Source: Mycobacterium triplex
Lineage (GTDB): Bacteria > Actinomycetota > Actinomycetes > Mycobacteriales > Mycobacteriaceae
Assembly (NCBI RefSeq): GCF_000689255.1
Contig: NZ_HG964446.1
Span: forward strand, 2,140,951 to 2,204,950
Length of the DNA stretch: 64,000 nucleotides
Direction: 5' to 3'
Both the position numbers and the translations under genes were made by a program. This document shows, piece after piece, positions 61,378 to 64,000 of this stretch (position 1 is the stretch's first letter; each line of letters opens with the position of its first letter). The notes under the pieces are model-generated. The model had not been told where the DNA came from and did not search any database. It saw only the letters and a list, made by a program, of their open reading frames with translations.

Positions 61378-61809
61378 CCACTCCCGATCCCACCCGCAAA
61401 GTCGCCGAACTTGCTCGGTGCGACTTTCACCGGTGCAGGCATCGCGCACGTGGTCAAACACGAGTGGTTCGAACGACTCGTTCCTGACGCCGTGGCCGCG
61501 TGGCGTGAGCCGGTCAGCGCGGTCACCGCGGCGATCCGGCTCGTCGGGGGCATCCGCATGTTCTTCCCGCGGCTGCGGCGGGTTGCTCGCTGGACAAATC
61601 TCGCGATGCCGCTGCCGACCTTGCCGGCGGCGGTCGGTCAAACGCGACGTCCTGACGAGATGCGAGCGCTCGGCCTGGACCCAAAACTGGTCGCCGCCCG
61701 AATTCCGGCACAAATGCTGGTCGCCATCCTGACGTGGTGGTCGACCCGGCCGGCAAACAACCGTCGCGGTGAACAAATATCGCGGCGGAAGCGTTGTCAA
61801 CGATCATGA
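61374..61809 (+). pseudogene. DoxX-like small membrane protein, frameshifted near start
   Basis: From ATG 61374 (overlapping the TetR stop) the frame reads MTTPDPTRKVA and then runs into a stop. Removing one base near 61406-61408 joins it to NLLGATFTGAGIAHVVKHEW and on to AAIRLVGGIRMFFPRL and PAQMLVAILTWWSTRP, which resembles DoxX-like membrane proteins. Alternatively TTG 61411 starts a 132-residue protein. The ATGA overlap argues for the upstream start and so for a frameshift mutation or sequencing error. Family assignment is tentative. Confidence 0.5.
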
Positions 61810-62786
61810 CCGACAGCAAATCCGAGCCGCGCGGCGGCGCGGAGCGCTTCGAGGCGTTTCACCAGCTCGTGGGGGACACGTTCGTCCCGGTCGCGCTGTC
61901 GATGGACGACGCCGACTCCTTCCAGGCAAAGCTGCACACGTCCAGCCTGGGCACCATGCGGATTAACCGCCTGCAGTTCAGCGGTGGGGTGGTGATGCGC
62001 CGAACGCCACGACAGCTGCGGCGCGGCACGCCTCAGCTGATCGAGCACCACAGTGCCGACTATTTGAAGGTCGGTGTCCACATCGCGGGCAGCTGCGTGG
62101 TCCGTCAAGATGGCCGCGAAGCAAAGTTGTCGCCCGGGGATTACGTCGTATACGAAACGACGCGACCGTTCGAATTCGCGGTCGACGGGAAATTCCAGAT
62201 GTTCAGTGCGCTTATTCCGCGCGAATTGCTGCGCATCCCGACGGCACAACTGTCTCTGCTCACGGCTCGCAGCTTCGACGGCCGGCAGGGAATGGGGGCG
62301 CTGTTGGCCCCGTTCCTGGTCGAGCTTGCGCGACAGACAACCAAAGAAGCTCGGCCGACCAATATCCGATTGGCCGATGCGATGTTCGACATGCTGGAGG
62401 CGGCGTTCTGCGAGCAGTTGGCCTGTGATCGCCCGGAGGGCCGCAGCCCGGTCCAGGCCGACTTGCTGTTGCGAATATTCGGTTTCATCGAACGAAACCT
62501 CGGTGACCCCGACCTAGATGGCATGAAAGTCGCAACAGCACACCATATTTCGATTCGACAGCTGCAACGGATGCTGGAATTCGATGGTCACACAGTCACC
62601 GAGTGGATCAGGAGCCGCAGGATCGAGCACTGCCGCAAGGACCTGGCGAATGCGGAGCTGGTGGCGGTGCCGGTGGGTGCGATCGGCGCACGGTGGGGAC
62701 TGGTCAACGCCGCGCATTTCTCTCGACTCTTCAAAGCCGCACATGGTCTGTCACCGCGGGAGTATCGCTCCTGGGCGTTGAGCTGA
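61806..62786 (+). CDS. AraC family transcriptional regulator
   Basis: A 326-residue AraC/XylS regulator. The N-terminal AraC_binding_2 cupin region (VGVHIAGSCVVRQDGREAKL, LSPGDYVVYETTRPFEF) senses a ligand. The C-terminal two-HTH domain shows ATAHHISIRQLQRMLEFDGH and GARWGLVNAAHFSRLFKAAH. ATG 61806 is preferred; TTG 61794 is in frame upstream. It lies just before a GMC oxidoreductase gene in the same direction, which it may activate, as is common for AraC-controlled catabolic genes. Confidence 0.88.
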   Translation: MTDSKSEPRGGAERFEAFHQLVGDTFVPVALSMDDADSFQAKLHTSSLGTMRINRLQFSGGVVMRRTPRQLRRGTPQLIEHHSADYLKVGVHIAGSCVVRQDGREAKLSPGDYVVYETTRPFEFAVDGKFQMFSALIPRELLRIPTAQLSLLTARSFDGRQGMGALLAPFLVELARQTTKEARPTNIRLADAMFDMLEAAFCEQLACDRPEGRSPVQADLLLRIFGFIERNLGDPDLDGMKVATAHHISIRQLQRMLEFDGHTVTEWIRSRRIEHCRKDLANAELVAVPVGAIGARWGLVNAAHFSRLFKAAHGLSPREYRSWALS

Positions 62787-62890
62787 CGTTTGCGCAACCC
62801 GGCAAGATCCTGGCGCGTGCGCGCAAGACGTGCATCTCGGCCGCCCCAATAGTGGGTAGCGACAGGTGACCGCCCAGGTACGGAGGCGAG

Positions 62891-64000
62891 ATGCAGGACA
62901 CGGCAGACGAATTCGATGTGGACCAGAAATTCGCCGAGCGGGTGGCCGCGAATCAGGCCGCGCTGACCGCGACACTCAAGCCGCGCTACGACTTCATCGT
63001 GTGCGGTTCGGGTTCCTCGGGCTCGGTCGTCGCGCGCAGGCTGGCCGAAAACGCGGGCGTCGACGTGCTGCTGGTCGAGGCCGGCGGCGACGACAACGTC
63101 GCCGAAGTCGTGGCCCCGGGTCAATGGACCGCCAACTTGGGTTCCGAACGCGACTGGGGATTTCGCGGTGAGCCGAACCCCCACCTCAACAACCGCTCGA
63201 TCATGTACTCGACGGGCAAGGTGCTGGGCGGCAGCTCGAGCATCAACGTGATGGCCTGGATCCGGGGCCACCGTGACGACTGGAACCATTTCGCCGCCGA
63301 AGCGGGCGACCCGGCGTGGAACTACGAATCCGTCCTCGACATCTATCGAGGCATCGAAGACTGGCATGGCGCCCCGGATCCGGTGTACCGGGGAAGCGGC
63401 GGACCGGTTTTCGTGCAACCGGCACCCGACCCCAACCCGCTCGCCCTGGCGACGGTGGATGCCGCGTCGGCCATGGGCACCAAGGTGTACCCGTCCGCCA
63501 ATGGGCGGCTGATGGAGGCTACCGCGGGTGTGGCGCTCGGTGATGTCCGGATCCGAAATGGCCAGCGGCAGTCCGTCTTTCGCTCATACGTCTTCCCGCT
63601 GATGGACCGGCCCAACCTCACCGTCCTCACCCATGCGGTCGTGCAGCGGGTCGTCGTCGAGGGCGGCAAGGCCGTCGGCGTCGAAATTCGTCATCACGGG
63701 GCGACCCGACGCATCGATGTCGACGCCGAAGTCGTTCTGTCGCTGGGTGCGAACAATACGCCCAAGGTGCTGATGCTCTCCGGTGTCGGTGACCAAGACG
63801 AGCTGAGCCGCGTCGGGATTCCCGTGCGCAAACACCTGCCCGGCGTGGGTCGCAACCTTCAAGACCACGTCGCCTTCGATTGCATCTGGGAATACCGCGA
63901 GCCCCAACTACCGCGCAACAATGCGGCCGAAGTCGTCGTGCTCGGCGAGACCACGTCGGGGCTCACCCACCCGGACGTCTTCGCCTGGCAGGTGGAACTG
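62891..64000 (+). CDS. GMC-family FAD oxidoreductase (partial, runs off window)
   Basis: The first 370 codons of a GMC (choline dehydrogenase-like) oxidoreductase; the frame is open to the window end. The FAD-binding motif is FIVCGSGSSGSVVARRLAEN, then VLLVEAGGDDN; GMC signature 1 is YSTGKVLGGSSSINVMAWIR and signature 2 lies in LSLGANNTPKVLMLSGVGDQ. GGAGG precedes ATG 62891. It oxidises a primary alcohol; the substrate is unknown. The 104-base gap after the AraC gene holds its own ribosome site and it is likely AraC-regulated. The catalytic His/Asn lie beyond the window. Confidence 0.9.
   Translation, partial: MQDTADEFDVDQKFAERVAANQAALTATLKPRYDFIVCGSGSSGSVVARRLAENAGVDVLLVEAGGDDNVAEVVAPGQWTANLGSERDWGFRGEPNPHLNNRSIMYSTGKVLGGSSSINVMAWIRGHRDDWNHFAAEAGDPAWNYESVLDIYRGIEDWHGAPDPVYRGSGGPVFVQPAPDPNPLALATVDAASAMGTKVYPSANGRLMEATAGVALGDVRIRNGQRQSVFRSYVFPLMDRPNLTVLTHAVVQRVVVEGGKAVGVEIRHHGATRRIDVDAEVVLSLGANNTPKVLMLSGVGDQDELSRVGIPVRKHLPGVGRNLQDHVAFDCIWEYREPQLPRNNAAEVVVLGETTSGLTHPDVFAWQVEL

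Overview
The window is high-GC DNA from a mycobacterium, most likely a non-tuberculous species. Gene identity and order match, from memory of the M. tuberculosis H37Rv map, the block Rv3009c-Rv3058c read in the opposite direction: nrdF2, adhC, fecB, ctaD, serB2, an ABC ATPase, a NUDIX gene, echA17, the Rv3038c-Rv3030 polysaccharide genes, etfB/etfA, two acyltransferases, iscS-like, mnmA, lpqA-like, a MetE-like gene, ligA, an ACT gene, gatC, gatA and pfkA. Mycobacterial hallmarks include many GTG/TTG starts, leaderless TANNNT promoters, MmpS/MmpL, a PknH-type kinase and a 13E12-type HNH protein. No rRNA, tRNA or CRISPR array was seen.

Layout. 1-5.6 kb: a universal stress protein and three TetR-controlled units (short-chain dehydrogenase; SRPBCC protein; phytoene-desaturase-like oxidoreductase), each with clear palindromic operators. 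5.6-11 kb: nrdF2 with an NrdR-like box, hypothetical genes, a pentapeptide-repeat membrane protein, an unlisted 38-residue cysteine-rich secreted peptide, adhC and fecB. 11-12.4 kb: an IS110-family element with a one-base frameshift, sitting between fecB and ctaD and ending at the fecB ribosome binding site. 12.4-17.8 kb: ctaD, serB2, ABC ATPase, NUDIX, echA17. 17.8-22.5 kb: an accessory island (PknH-like kinase, HNH protein, intact barstar immunity gene, decayed barnase-type toxin gene) beside a C-terminally altered echA17. 22.5-38 kb: methylglucose lipopolysaccharide (MGLP) region genes, interrupted by a photolyase/TspO/MMPL/epimerase insert absent from M. tuberculosis.

38-47.5 kb: etfB-etfA, a terminator, then a convergent three-gene set (acyl carrier protein, acyl-AMP ligase, alpha-oxoamine synthase) that could make an acyl amino-ketone or sphingoid-like lipid. 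It is divergent from an OlsB/OlsA-like acyltransferase pair, with a 26-nt perfect inverted repeat between them; iscS-like and mnmA follow. 47.5-59.5 kb: a small membrane protein, LpqA-like lipoprotein, MetE-like protein, ligA, a TetR-mmpS-mmpL efflux unit with a matched pair of operators, then ACT, gatC, gatA and pfkA. 59.5-64 kb: an accessory segment between pfkA and (expected) gatB with a dehydrogenase, tandem-HTH TetR, frameshifted small membrane protein, AraC regulator and a GMC oxidoreductase that runs off the window.

The strongest candidates for unusual biology are the toxin relic with intact immunity gene (21.2-22.5 kb), the carrier protein/ligase/oxoamine synthase cluster (40-43.3 kb), the 38-residue secreted peptide (8 kb) and the paired operators of the mmpS/mmpL unit. 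Locus-tag correspondences are from memory and were not searched.
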